Shown here: positions 16,612 to 25,345 of the stretch, piece by piece
How positions within the stretch are numbered: position 1 is the first letter of the stretch
Layout: the number at the start of each line of letters is the position of its first letter
Program-made: the position numbers and the translations under genes
Notes under the pieces: generated by a model
The model's database searches: none
Told to the model about the DNA's origin: nothing
The model's input: only the letters and a program-made list of their open reading frames with translations
DNA from: a virus
Reading direction: 5' to 3' (one strand)
Virus record (IMG/VR): IMGVR_UViG_3300036715_000378
Location: 1-39,229 of that record
Length of the DNA stretch: 39,229 bases

Positions 16612-17099
16612 TATGCGTACTTAATCGTCCATTCAAAGTGAATCGAGAACTCTGAAGTTTTAGGTATTGCAGGGAAGTTCTTTACGTTAAAGATTAACCC
16701 TGATGCTTTAAATAGTCCAGCTTCTGTTATTAAAGAGCCATTAGCAGAAGACTGATCCACGTCAGCCAAATATGTCACAGAGACGTCTGTACTACCTAGA
16801 ATATAAGTTGTTGCCACAGAGTACACTTGGGTTATGAGCCCTGTTTGAGTGGGATCCTCTTGCTTAGGGTATAAGCCTTGAGGGTCAATCGCCCCACCCG
16901 TGCCTACTCTAAACTGAGTAATAGGATCTGAGACTACTCCTGGTAAGTACAATACAGAAAGCAAGGCTTGTTTAGCAGGAGTTGTTATTAAGTTCTTCTC
17001 TTCAAAAAGCTTGTCTACTCTACCATCCTCATATACTGCGAAAGCGGACAACGTACCTACTGGATATACTTGTTCTCTAGTTATATTGGTTATTATCAT
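16611..17099 (-). CDS. Baseplate/tail-fibre network protein, unknown
   Basis: 162 residues. N-terminal DKLFEEKNLITTPAKQALL and the GTGG-containing segment (FRVGTGGAIDPQGLYPKQED) followed by beta strands and ITEAGLFKASG. The ITEAGLF and VGTGG elements resemble phage tail-collar or fibre-base proteins, in which they precede receptor-binding parts. ATG and TAA overlaps with both neighbours (17099 and 16611) place it firmly in the baseplate operon. Role inferred; no enzymatic residues seen. Confidence 0.55.
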   Translation of the reverse strand: MIITNITREQVYPVGTLSAFAVYEDGRVDKLFEEKNLITTPAKQALLSVLYLPGVVSDPITQFRVGTGGAIDPQGLYPKQEDPTQTGLITQVYSVATTYILGSTDVSVTYLADVDQSSANGSLITEAGLFKASGLIFNVKNFPAIPKTSEFSIHFEWTIKYA

Positions 17100-19297
17100 T
17101 ATACGACTTCTTTTCTTAATATCAAGGTGGATCCTGCTCTGTTTAATGGTACTGCTGTGTTAACGTTATCAGTATAGGTAACGGTTATGCCAGTATCTTG
17201 TATTGATTCGTTTATGGCAGAGGTATTAGTTCCACCTCCTGTACTATAGTTTAAGGCATCATTTGCACCACGCACCATGTACGCAGGACAGTCTGACGCT
17301 GCCAGGCCCCGCATCATAGGAGCTGTTATACTTATTACTAAAGTATCCGAATCTTCTAACACAAAGAAGTTTGGAATTATATCAGAATCATTAGAAGTAA
17401 TCCAGTATACCCCATAGGTATCCTCATACACTCGTACTACCAGTAAATAATCAGTGCGCTTTAAATCAGTGACTAAGGGAGTATATGTAGTGTACCCAGG
17501 TTTAGGCATAAAAGGTCCTAAATATGGGGTTCCTATTCTAACAAATAAGGTACTAAAGTTTGCAACTAATGCAGAAAAGAAATCTATATTATAAGTAGAG
17601 TTTAGGGATGTGTAGTTTATAGATTCAGAGTTTACAGATCCATCGCTAGTTACTGGTTTAAGTACAGTGAAGGAATCCGAAGCAGGCATCGTAAAATTTA
17701 TAAGATTTAATCTAGCCTGTAATTCTGTTCTTGTCGTTGCATATAAAGGTACCGCTCTAAGATTCTCATTAGCGTAAGTAGCTTGCGAGTATGGGATATA
17801 GCCTTGTCCTGAAATGTCAGTGTGTATTGCATTCCTAGAAAATACCATCTTATCCCTGTTTATTCTTACTTCAGAGAATCTGTTAAACGTAGCATTCAGC
17901 CACCCAAGCTCTACATCGGTCTCAGTTCTGAGCTGTTTATTAACATCCACAAATCCTCTAACAAAGCCACCATCTACGGGCATTGGATATGAAGAGATGG
18001 GGCTGATATACCCAATAAGCTCCCCTACTTCCGTAGATATATTACAGCGTATGAAGTTACCACACCCTCTAAAAATAGGAGAACTAGATCCTCTAGAAAA
18101 TCTATGAACTGGAACAGATAAGCTTTCACAAGCAGGCTTGTCTCTGCGCTGTGAAAGAGAAGATTCGGATAAAGTAAGTACCTCATCTGGAATAGGTACA
18201 GACCATATGTATATTGGAGTGGTATGAGTCGGCTTTATTCTATTAATTATAGAAGATATTTGCTCAAAATACTGTATGTTTTTAAAGTCTGCAACCTTAA
18301 CGTTGACCAAAAAAGAATGTTTACTTAAGTAAGTACGCATTACATAGTCGGCATAAGAACCCACAGATGCATATCTGTTGTCTTTCCCATCCGGGATGTA
18401 AGGTAGAATAGAGGGAGGTATTTGTAAGTTTATCCACCATTCCCCATCGTTAATGTAATCTTTTACTTCTATCCAAAAGGCTAGTTCCTGAGATAAGCTA
18501 AGCACCTCACCAACAATAACAGTAGGGGCTAACCCATAAGGAATCAGATATGAGTTAGTATCCGTAGATACTAGCCATTGGTCCGTATCCAGGTACTTTC
18601 GTATGTCTAATACCGTCTCTACCCCACGAGCTAAAGGTATCCCTAGAGCTAGGTTTAAACCTTTGCGAATCTTATCTAAGTCTGGCCCGTTTATGTATAA
18701 GTAATATAGGCCATACACAAAGTTTTTAAAGTTATCAGAAGATACTTCCGGTGTAACTTGAATAAGCTTGGCATAGTAGTCCGACACTAACTGCTCATCT
18801 ATTTGGGCGTCAGCAACCCATAGTGCATACTGTTTTGCACCAGAAGCTAGCCCTCTAGAAGGAAATCCAATCTTTGATATGTCTGAGTATAAGGAAAGCT
18901 GGGTACCGTCTGGGGATATATTGTAGTGAACACCCTCTTCTAAAGTAGAGGTTGGTAGGAACGGACGATTAGAAATGTATCTACTAGATAGTATCTTGTC
19001 TGAGATATAAAAAGTATTAGTTGTACCTGGAACAGCATCGATATCCGAGACTAGTAAAAGCTTAGTCTGGTACCCTATAGTAGATTGTATATTCTCTAAG
19101 CTAAGTGTGCTGGTAAGCTGCAGGAACTTGCTATACACGTCAGAACACTGGTATGACGTAGCTTCTAGAAGTAGATTTATCTTCTCACTATCTTCAAACA
19201 TAACAGACCAGAAATCTGACATACCGTATAAGTATGATAGATTAGAATCTGCTTTTCCTAGGTCAAGCCCCGTTAAAGAGAAGGATGATAATGGCAT
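17099..19297 (-). CDS. Putative baseplate wedge protein downstream of J-like gene
   Basis: 732 residues. It follows the J-like gene with a 3-base gap. This is the position of tail protein I or wedge-type proteins in contractile tails. The N-terminus has helices (LSYLYGMSDFWSVMFEDSEK, INLLLEATSYQCSDVYSKFL). A middle part (FVYGLYYLYINGPDLDKIRK, LNLALGIPLARGVETVLDI) looks like the GxPxxxG region of large baseplate proteins. The C-terminal 300 residues are beta-rich. The protein probably contacts neighbouring wedges and fibre-attachment proteins. Assignment to a named family is uncertain. Confidence 0.55.
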   Translation of the reverse strand: MPLSSFSLTGLDLGKADSNLSYLYGMSDFWSVMFEDSEKINLLLEATSYQCSDVYSKFLQLTSTLSLENIQSTIGYQTKLLLVSDIDAVPGTTNTFYISDKILSSRYISNRPFLPTSTLEEGVHYNISPDGTQLSLYSDISKIGFPSRGLASGAKQYALWVADAQIDEQLVSDYYAKLIQVTPEVSSDNFKNFVYGLYYLYINGPDLDKIRKGLNLALGIPLARGVETVLDIRKYLDTDQWLVSTDTNSYLIPYGLAPTVIVGEVLSLSQELAFWIEVKDYINDGEWWINLQIPPSILPYIPDGKDNRYASVGSYADYVMRTYLSKHSFLVNVKVADFKNIQYFEQISSIINRIKPTHTTPIYIWSVPIPDEVLTLSESSLSQRRDKPACESLSVPVHRFSRGSSSPIFRGCGNFIRCNISTEVGELIGYISPISSYPMPVDGGFVRGFVDVNKQLRTETDVELGWLNATFNRFSEVRINRDKMVFSRNAIHTDISGQGYIPYSQATYANENLRAVPLYATTRTELQARLNLINFTMPASDSFTVLKPVTSDGSVNSESINYTSLNSTYNIDFFSALVANFSTLFVRIGTPYLGPFMPKPGYTTYTPLVTDLKRTDYLLVVRVYEDTYGVYWITSNDSDIIPNFFVLEDSDTLVISITAPMMRGLAASDCPAYMVRGANDALNYSTGGGTNTSAINESIQDTGITVTYTDNVNTAVPLNRAGSTLILRKEVV

Positions 19298-19300
19298 TTA

Positions 19301-21244
19301 TTAAACTACCTGGTTGTTTGTTACTAGGCTATTTAGTAAGAAGATAGAAGTTCTATCTGCAGGGTCTAAATAGTCTGTTATTGTTCCTGTTACTGGTGGC
19401 AGTAGATCTCTTGTGTACTGATTATAGGTTATTAGCACAGGAGTCTTAATCGTAGAGATACCTGCGGCATATAGCATAGCTAGTAAGTCAGCCATTATGA
19501 ATATCTGTCCTGGCTTTAATCCAGCTAAGTATGTGTGTAATGTAGTTGTGCAAATCACTGGATCTGGTGCTGGGCCGTTATAAGCAGTTATTGTAACATC
19601 TAGCCTATACATATTAAAGCCCCTGGCTAATAAGTCTGCACAGATAACTCTATTAGCCGGATCTTCTAAATAAGTCTGGAAGCTTTCTAAGTAATCGTAA
19701 TATTTAATAGTGAAACTGGCAGTCTTAGAAGAGTTACCAACCCCCATAGAAATACTAAGTGATTGTCTTCCGCTGAATCCCACATCAGATACAGGATTTA
19801 CTGAGGTAGCTACGATAACTCCAGTAGCGGGGGAGGTTAACCCTGAGGTCACTGTAAAAGAGAACGTATCCTTTGTAGCAGCAGTAACAAGAAAGTTTCC
19901 ATTATATCCACTCGGCGTACCACCGGAGATAGTCACGTATCTACCTACGGGTATACCATGGTTAACTAAGGTAGCCGTGGCTACTCCTGAAGAGCTAGAT
20001 AAAGAGGTCAATGCCCTACTTATAACATTTGGGTTACTTATAGTAAAGGGGGTATCTATAGTTGCAGACAAAACTCCTGTTGCCGGAGAGGCTAGTGGCC
20101 CAACTATTGCATAAGTAAAGGTATTAGCATCTACTACCGTTATTGCAGCTGTTACATTATACCCTGCTACGTCTGCTCCAGATATAGTAACGCTCTGGCC
20201 GTTTGGGTAACCATGACTTGGTAAGATAACTGTTGCTATATTACCAGAGCTGGTTATAGAACCTACAGAAGAAGATACTGTTAGAGGTATAGTGTCAGCT
20301 AAGCTGGACCCAGGAACAGTGCTTCTAGCTATAGAATATATAGGACCTGTTGCTAGTATATTACCTGAGGTATCGGCGGTTAACTGTACTATAGTAGAAG
20401 ATAGAGGGGTGTTACAATATACATCTACCATACCACCTGTGTGTAATAACACTGGAGTCGCCATTCCTGGCACAGATACATCTACCATATCTCTTATCAT
20501 CTCTGGGTCACCAAAGCCTATTGGAGAAATATCGGTAACGGTACTAAAGGTAGCTTCTAAGTTAGAAATAATAGAAGGAACGTTTATTAAGTTACGAGTT
20601 GATATAGCCGTACCTGCTCTAGTAATGAACTGAGTATTAGTCTCAGTATCATTAGCTGCTTGAGATAAATAATTAATCTCTGCACGTAAAAAATAAGGAT
20701 CAAAGTTAGAGAAGTATAACAAGCTGCCAGAAGAGATGTTATAGGAAGCCCCTGATTGCTCCGCTACGAGGTTTAAATCAATATAATACTCATTGGTATA
20801 GGCGTCAAACGCTAACGCAGTAGAGGACAGAGAGATGGAGCTGGAAGGGTAGAACTTTAAGGAGTTATCTGTAGAGAAGAAGGTATTAGTACTAATACTT
20901 ACACTCTTCTGTCTTGCAAAGAATAATCTAGCACTTATAACTGCGTTAGTACCTTGCTTACGAGTCATAAACCAGTTAGACATAATCCCATCTAAGAAGT
21001 CTGTGGGGCTAGTATCATTTATTCCTTGTATAGTATTCTGGGCAAAGTAGTAGGCAGTGCCCTTATTAAGAATGGCCATAAGGGTTGCAGTTGGACGTAG
21101 CACTAAGTCACGAATAGCCGTACCTTCTCGAAGATCCAAGTCTGGATATTGAGCTTGTAGTATCTGTTGAGCAAATAACTCTGCTTCTAGAATCTCGTTA
21201 GCGGTAGGCTGTATGCCTGGTAAAACTTCGTATAAACTACTCAT
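19301..21244 (-). CDS. Baseplate J-like (gp47/gpJ family) wedge protein
   Basis: 647 residues. The N-terminus (YPDLDLREGTAIRDLVLRPTA at residues 33-53, followed by LDGIMSNWFMTRKQGTNAV) and the beta region NTFFSTDNSLKFY, QSGASYNISSGSL, ETNTQFITRAGTAISTRNL are the hallmarks of baseplate J proteins. These link wedge units to the tail tube in contractile tails. Two tandem beta domains of about 68 residues, residues 329-396 and 414-481, are inserted (HGYPNGQSVTISGADVAGYN and HGIPVGRYVTISGGTPSGYN). The C-terminal part resumes the J pattern (YNGPAPDPVICTTTLHTYL, LKPGQIFIMADLLAMLYAAG). Sequence and the gp25-like gene upstream agree. Confidence 0.82.
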   Translation of the reverse strand: MSSLYEVLPGIQPTANEILEAELFAQQILQAQYPDLDLREGTAIRDLVLRPTATLMAILNKGTAYYFAQNTIQGINDTSPTDFLDGIMSNWFMTRKQGTNAVISARLFFARQKSVSISTNTFFSTDNSLKFYPSSSISLSSTALAFDAYTNEYYIDLNLVAEQSGASYNISSGSLLYFSNFDPYFLRAEINYLSQAANDTETNTQFITRAGTAISTRNLINVPSIISNLEATFSTVTDISPIGFGDPEMIRDMVDVSVPGMATPVLLHTGGMVDVYCNTPLSSTIVQLTADTSGNILATGPIYSIARSTVPGSSLADTIPLTVSSSVGSITSSGNIATVILPSHGYPNGQSVTISGADVAGYNVTAAITVVDANTFTYAIVGPLASPATGVLSATIDTPFTISNPNVISRALTSLSSSSGVATATLVNHGIPVGRYVTISGGTPSGYNGNFLVTAATKDTFSFTVTSGLTSPATGVIVATSVNPVSDVGFSGRQSLSISMGVGNSSKTASFTIKYYDYLESFQTYLEDPANRVICADLLARGFNMYRLDVTITAYNGPAPDPVICTTTLHTYLAGLKPGQIFIMADLLAMLYAAGISTIKTPVLITYNQYTRDLLPPVTGTITDYLDPADRTSIFLLNSLVTNNQVV

Positions 21245-21267
21245 TCATATACCCTAGTGGTTGTGTG

Positions 21268-21771
21268 TTAGCCGTTTTTAGACATGACCATATCTAGCTG
21301 AGGGAAAGGTACAGATACTGATGCTTCTGCTCCGGCTACAGTTAGCATTCTCATGTACAAAGAAACTGATTCTTTAGAACCGTCTACTCCTAGTACAGAA
21401 ATACTAGCCAACATGTTACTCGGGTCACCATCTGTGGTATTCAGTATGTACTTTACTTGGCTCTCTGCAGATCTAACTTCAGCTATTAAATTATTATATA
21501 AGTCTATGTTAAGCCCTACTCTATTAGCATTAATAGTGTAGTCTGTAAAGTTAGTCCCGAGAGTCGGGTATATTAAATCAGATCCTAACCTAGTGAATAG
21601 TATTTTAAGAAATAATTGAGCTACTTTCTGTAAGCCGGTTATTTTTCTAGGAGTGTTATCCAAGCTAAATACAAGCTTACCTTCTGGGAACCCATCCGGG
21701 AAAGTTATTAAGAGGACGTCATAAGATGCCCCTTTTGGTAAGTTAGCAATAGTACCTAGTCTGTAAGTCAT
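21268..21771 (-). CDS. gp25-like baseplate wedge protein
   Basis: 167 residues. The motif KITGLQKVAQLFLKILFT, then GSDLIYPTLGTNFTD, is the core of the gp25/GpW-like lysozyme-fold family. In T4 this protein initiates sheath assembly in the wedge. The rest is N-terminal strands (LLITFPDGFPEGKLVFSLD) and a C-terminal beta part. It overlaps the upstream gene by one base (TAATG) and precedes the J-like gene, the conserved 25-J order of contractile tails. The lysozyme activity of distant relatives is not expected to be retained. Confidence 0.75.
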   Translation of the reverse strand: MTYRLGTIANLPKGASYDVLLITFPDGFPEGKLVFSLDNTPRKITGLQKVAQLFLKILFTRLGSDLIYPTLGTNFTDYTINANRVGLNIDLYNNLIAEVRSAESQVKYILNTTDGDPSNMLASISVLGVDGSKESVSLYMRMLTVAGAEASVSVPFPQLDMVMSKNG

Positions 21772-22157
21772 TATGTTTGTTCCGGTGATGTGCCCTTGAA
21801 CAAGTTCAAGTTTTTAACATAGAAGGCATCATAGTAGTTAGCATCTAGAGTAGTATCAGAAATAGCATCTGAAAAATATGCAGATCTACCTTTTGTTCTT
21901 ATTGTAAACTCTCTTTGCACAGCCATGATATCATGTACTGTATCTACTAAGGCGCCAGAGATGAAGTTAGCAGAAGACCTCTGATTATCCAAAGCATGTC
22001 TAAGGATTTCAGAGTAGTCGAAAGCCCCGACAACATCCTCAAACATAGGCAGTGCATTAGATGACAAAGTCAGGTTAAGGCTAAGGGAGGAATAGTAACC
22101 CTTCATTCCTTGGGCGAAAGTATTAAGCTGACTTAGGTAGTTTACGTCTAGAGCCAT
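21771..22157 (-). CDS. Small baseplate-module protein, unknown
   Basis: 128 residues. Mainly helical, with YLSQLNTFAQGMKGYYSSLS at the N-terminus and ALVDTVHDIMAVQREFTIRT in the middle. The ATG lies 2 bases after the sigma-like gene stop, and the stop overlaps the next ATG. It has no cysteine, membrane segment or recognisable motif. Location between the sigma-like gene and the gp25-like gene makes a baseplate component or assembly factor likely. I cannot name it. Confidence 0.55.
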   Translation of the reverse strand: MALDVNYLSQLNTFAQGMKGYYSSLSLNLTLSSNALPMFEDVVGAFDYSEILRHALDNQRSSANFISGALVDTVHDIMAVQREFTIRTKGRSAYFSDAISDTTLDANYYDAFYVKNLNLFKGTSPEQT

Positions 22158-22159
22158 TA

Positions 22160-22852
22160 TTACACCAGTCCTACATCTTGTTTAAGGGTTTTTATTTTTT
22201 CTATAAGCTTGGAGCTTAGGTAGTTAAGCCTATTAATATTTACTCCTAGTTTACTAGCCAATTCTGAAGCAGGCATTGTACCTTTATTGTCGAATATCAA
22301 CTTCTCTTCAGTAGTAAGCTGGCTCATGATATAATCATACAAAATTTTGTTATTATCAAATTGTTTGTATTCTGTTGGCTTCATCGCAGCGGATTCTACT
22401 AAGTCGGCGTATAGCCCGCTCTTATACTTGACAGTAGCAGCCTTAGACCAATTCAATTCTTTAGCGATCTCTTCATCAGAAGGATCTCTATTTAATCTAT
22501 CTGAAAGGTTAGTGACGGCTTGGTTGTAGTCATGGTACTTTAGCTGCAAGTTCTCTGGCAATCTAACCATGTTTTGAAACTTGTAGTTCATACGACGAAT
22601 CTTAGGTAAGTAACCTACGACGTGCGTGGAAATAGATGCACCCTTAGTCGGGTCATATGTCTGTATTGCTTTATATGTCCACTTCTTAGCTTCGGCAGAT
22701 AGCGCAGAAGTAGGCAGACTACCTGAAGCCCTCTTAACTTCCGAGTATATTAGCGGATTTAGTTGATTAACTAATTCTCCTAAAGTCTTCTTGTCTCCAG
22801 TCTCTTTCCAAGATTCATACAGCTCTTGGTCGCGTCTTTTAACTTCACTCAT
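22160..22852 (-). CDS. Sigma-factor-like protein
   Basis: 230 residues with the region order of a sigma-70 family factor. Region 2 (residues about 25-95) includes AIQTYDPTKGASISTHVVGY, the typical YDPxxG(xx)FxTY-like core-binding and -10 recognition helix. A region 3-like helix set (about 97-150) has LPENLQ, LSDRLNRDPSDEEIAKELNW. Region 4 (about 178-225) has LTTEEKLIF, ASELASKLGVNINRLNYLSS, a helix-turn-helix for -35 or activator contact. There is no region 1.1. It likely redirects the host RNA polymerase to phage, perhaps late, promoters, as T4 gp55 does. It is unusual in being embedded in baseplate genes, overlapping the upstream 64-residue gene by 4 bases. Confidence 0.85.
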   Translation of the reverse strand: MSEVKRRDQELYESWKETGDKKTLGELVNQLNPLIYSEVKRASGSLPTSALSAEAKKWTYKAIQTYDPTKGASISTHVVGYLPKIRRMNYKFQNMVRLPENLQLKYHDYNQAVTNLSDRLNRDPSDEEIAKELNWSKAATVKYKSGLYADLVESAAMKPTEYKQFDNNKILYDYIMSQLTTEEKLIFDNKGTMPASELASKLGVNINRLNYLSSKLIEKIKTLKQDVGLV

Positions 22853-23043
22853 TTACCATATACCGAGTAGTAGCTAGATACACTAATAACGTAGTTAACC
22901 AAGTATCCTTGCAGCTTGTTAGAAAACTGTTGTTGAGTAAAACAAGTTAATGCATCTGAAGTAGGAGACATTAAGTCCCTAGACAGGATATTTGTAGGGA
23001 TGTTAAAACTTCGTGAGTCCTGTTGTAGGTTTATTTGTGCCAT
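22849..23043 (-). CDS. Small protein upstream of sigma-like gene, unknown
   Basis: 64 residues. AQINLQQDSRSFNIPTNILS at the N-terminus and FSNKLQGYLVNYVISVSSYY near the end. The ATG of the sigma-like gene lies inside its stop (ATGA overlap), so sigma synthesis is probably coupled to it. No motif is recognised. It may be a small baseplate protein or a regulator; the sequence does not decide. Confidence 0.55.
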   Translation of the reverse strand: MAQINLQQDSRSFNIPTNILSRDLMSPTSDALTCFTQQQFSNKLQGYLVNYVISVSSYYSVYGK

Positions 23044-23065
23044 AGCAGTATTTTAATTTACCTGA

Positions 23066-25345
23066 TTATTTCGGTACTGGTGCATAAGTCAAGAACTGGC
23101 TTTCACCAGGCTCTAGTTTCGCTGTATCCTGAAGTGTAGAATCTGTGTATTCTACCGTAGTAGGGTTATAATTACCAGGAGTCATATCAATAAACTTTAT
23201 TCCTAACCTCTTCTCTATCAAAGTTCTTGTCTCAATAGGTCTATATGCAAAAGATAGATTCCCAACGGCAGTCAGGTTAGGGTTAATCTCAGCCCCCGTT
23301 GCAGACTTCTTACTAGCTCCTGTTTTAACTCCTATTGGCTTCAGGTGTCCATTAGTGAAATTAATTAAATCCTCCGGGGCTCTGGCAGATACTCCTAACG
23401 TTGGGCTGTAGAACTTATTAGCAATCTCTACAGCGTATGCGTTATCAAGTATCGAAGAGTGATACGTTCCAGTTTCATCCTGGTTTATAATACCCAACGC
23501 AGCCTGAAGCCAAGGGTGTATAAACTGTAAGTAATAGTTGGCTAGTTCCGTATAAGTTATTGCACTTACAAACCCTACTGAAGTTCCAATAGATCTACTT
23601 GTTATACTGTGAGTAACCGACGTACACATAGCGTGAAAACTAGGCTCTACTGGGGAAGCTGCTATGATATCCATAGGGTAGCCTGAGATTATGTAAGGGT
23701 TGAACATACAGCTTACTGACCCTGCTTTAGAACTGGCTACTTCCATTGTGTACTTATATTCAGCAGTAGCGAAAAGAATGCTTTCAAACGCACTGATCTT
23801 AGAATCTCTAGGCGACCATGGATTCATAGCAACTTGGTCTGCTGTATATCTTTCATTCCACGCTGCTACAATAATGTCTAGCCAAGTAGCATCCTGAGAA
23901 CCTGGATCTGGAGGGCTGGTGTCAGAGCTTGTAGCCTTGGCTTGATCTTCTGCGTAGTAGGCTAACCAGTTAGGCATCATTAAACGTCTATGCTTGATAC
24001 CCCTACCTTGCTCGTAAATACCTATTCTTCCGAAGAAGCCAGTGGTACTGGCATTTAGATCATATGTACCCCCCGAGTCCTTAGAACCTTGAGAGATAGC
24101 AGAACGTATTGAAGTTGGGGCACGGTAGTTCTTACCCATCTTAGTAGTTCCTGGTATCAAATCCTGAGTTACACTAATGCGAGTTGGTATAGCAGCATCG
24201 TTCTGGTTTACACTTAAGTCAGTGTACATGTTGGGTAGTACAACATTACAAGCAGGACTATAATAAAAAGGTAATTGAGGCTTAGCAATTACGTCTAACG
24301 CATACGTAGCAGGAACAGGAGATGCATCAGAAGGGTCTATTGCTACTTCTGCTGGAGAAGATAATACTAGAAGGTCATAGTCGAAAGATGTTAGAAACTC
24401 CGTAAAGATACCCATAAGACTAGTAAACTCACCGGTAAACTGAGCCAAGCCATCCTTTATTAACTGTAGGGACATATCTATCTGCATCGCAGACTTGAGA
24501 AAAACTCTTACACTTGGAGGCACTATCTTTTTATTGGAGTCATCTTTAGTAGTTGTACCTGGACAAGGATCAGCCTTACCAATTTCTACTAAATGCTCAA
24601 TATAATAGTGGCCACCCATTCTCTCGAATAAGTGTAGGCCATTCTCGACTAAAGGTACATATAACTTATTTAAAGAATCATACCTAGGAATATCAGATAA
24701 TCCCATCTTTACTAACTGATTCCAGAAGTTCATCATAATGCCAGGCATACCTTCAAGACGAGTCTTGTAAGGAGCCCATTGCGTTCTAAGTACTGATGGG
24801 TCTGAATCTACTATAGTACCTTTAGCCAGGGTGGCTTTACTAACTTCTGTAGGAGGATCTATCTTGGTTATTCCAGACATGGATAGGAGAATAGACTCCT
24901 CTGAACCAAAGGTATTCATTTTAGCAACTGGAGCGCCAGTATCTGCTGCTAGTATAGAACCAGTAGTGTCTCCGCTGTATCCAGTAAAGTCTAAGGTCAG
25001 GTCATTTAAAGCAGCATATTTATGTCCGCAGTTAAAGACAAGAGATGCACTTCCACTGCCGCGTACAGACTTAGTATAGGAGGTTGATTCTATTGCTCCT
25101 GCAAATAGGAGGCAATCTTGGTCAGTAAATATGTCTCTGTAGAATATATGAACTTTAGGTTGGTAGTATCTGGAGATATCCATCAACCCAGCTTGGATTG
25201 GTATCTGTATCGTCGCAGAAGGTAAAGAGCCCATGCTAGAACTAATGGATGCAGCCTCGAATGGAACCTGTACACCCTCTACAAATATAGAGATACTTTG
25301 AAATATTACATCAGTGCTACCAATCTTTGAATCATACTTGGACAT
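23066..25345 (-). CDS. Putative baseplate hub protein
   Basis: 759 residues. The N-terminal domain (SISIFVEGVQVPFEAASISS, ATIQIPIQAGLMDI, PKVHIFYRDIF) followed by FAGAIESTSYTK has the beta-barrel pattern of hub proteins of the gp27/D type, which sit at the centre of the baseplate. The middle is mixed. The C-terminal part (GYPMDIIAASPVEPSFHAMC, TSVTHSITSRSIGTSVGFVS) again fits hub strand pairs. It overlaps the upstream 285-residue gene by 14 bases. A hub role is inferred from order and strand pattern; family membership would need a profile search. Confidence 0.55.
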   Translation of the reverse strand: MSKYDSKIGSTDVIFQSISIFVEGVQVPFEAASISSSMGSLPSATIQIPIQAGLMDISRYYQPKVHIFYRDIFTDQDCLLFAGAIESTSYTKSVRGSGSASLVFNCGHKYAALNDLTLDFTGYSGDTTGSILAADTGAPVAKMNTFGSEESILLSMSGITKIDPPTEVSKATLAKGTIVDSDPSVLRTQWAPYKTRLEGMPGIMMNFWNQLVKMGLSDIPRYDSLNKLYVPLVENGLHLFERMGGHYYIEHLVEIGKADPCPGTTTKDDSNKKIVPPSVRVFLKSAMQIDMSLQLIKDGLAQFTGEFTSLMGIFTEFLTSFDYDLLVLSSPAEVAIDPSDASPVPATYALDVIAKPQLPFYYSPACNVVLPNMYTDLSVNQNDAAIPTRISVTQDLIPGTTKMGKNYRAPTSIRSAISQGSKDSGGTYDLNASTTGFFGRIGIYEQGRGIKHRRLMMPNWLAYYAEDQAKATSSDTSPPDPGSQDATWLDIIVAAWNERYTADQVAMNPWSPRDSKISAFESILFATAEYKYTMEVASSKAGSVSCMFNPYIISGYPMDIIAASPVEPSFHAMCTSVTHSITSRSIGTSVGFVSAITYTELANYYLQFIHPWLQAALGIINQDETGTYHSSILDNAYAVEIANKFYSPTLGVSARAPEDLINFTNGHLKPIGVKTGASKKSATGAEINPNLTAVGNLSFAYRPIETRTLIEKRLGIKFIDMTPGNYNPTTVEYTDSTLQDTAKLEPGESQFLTYAPVPK

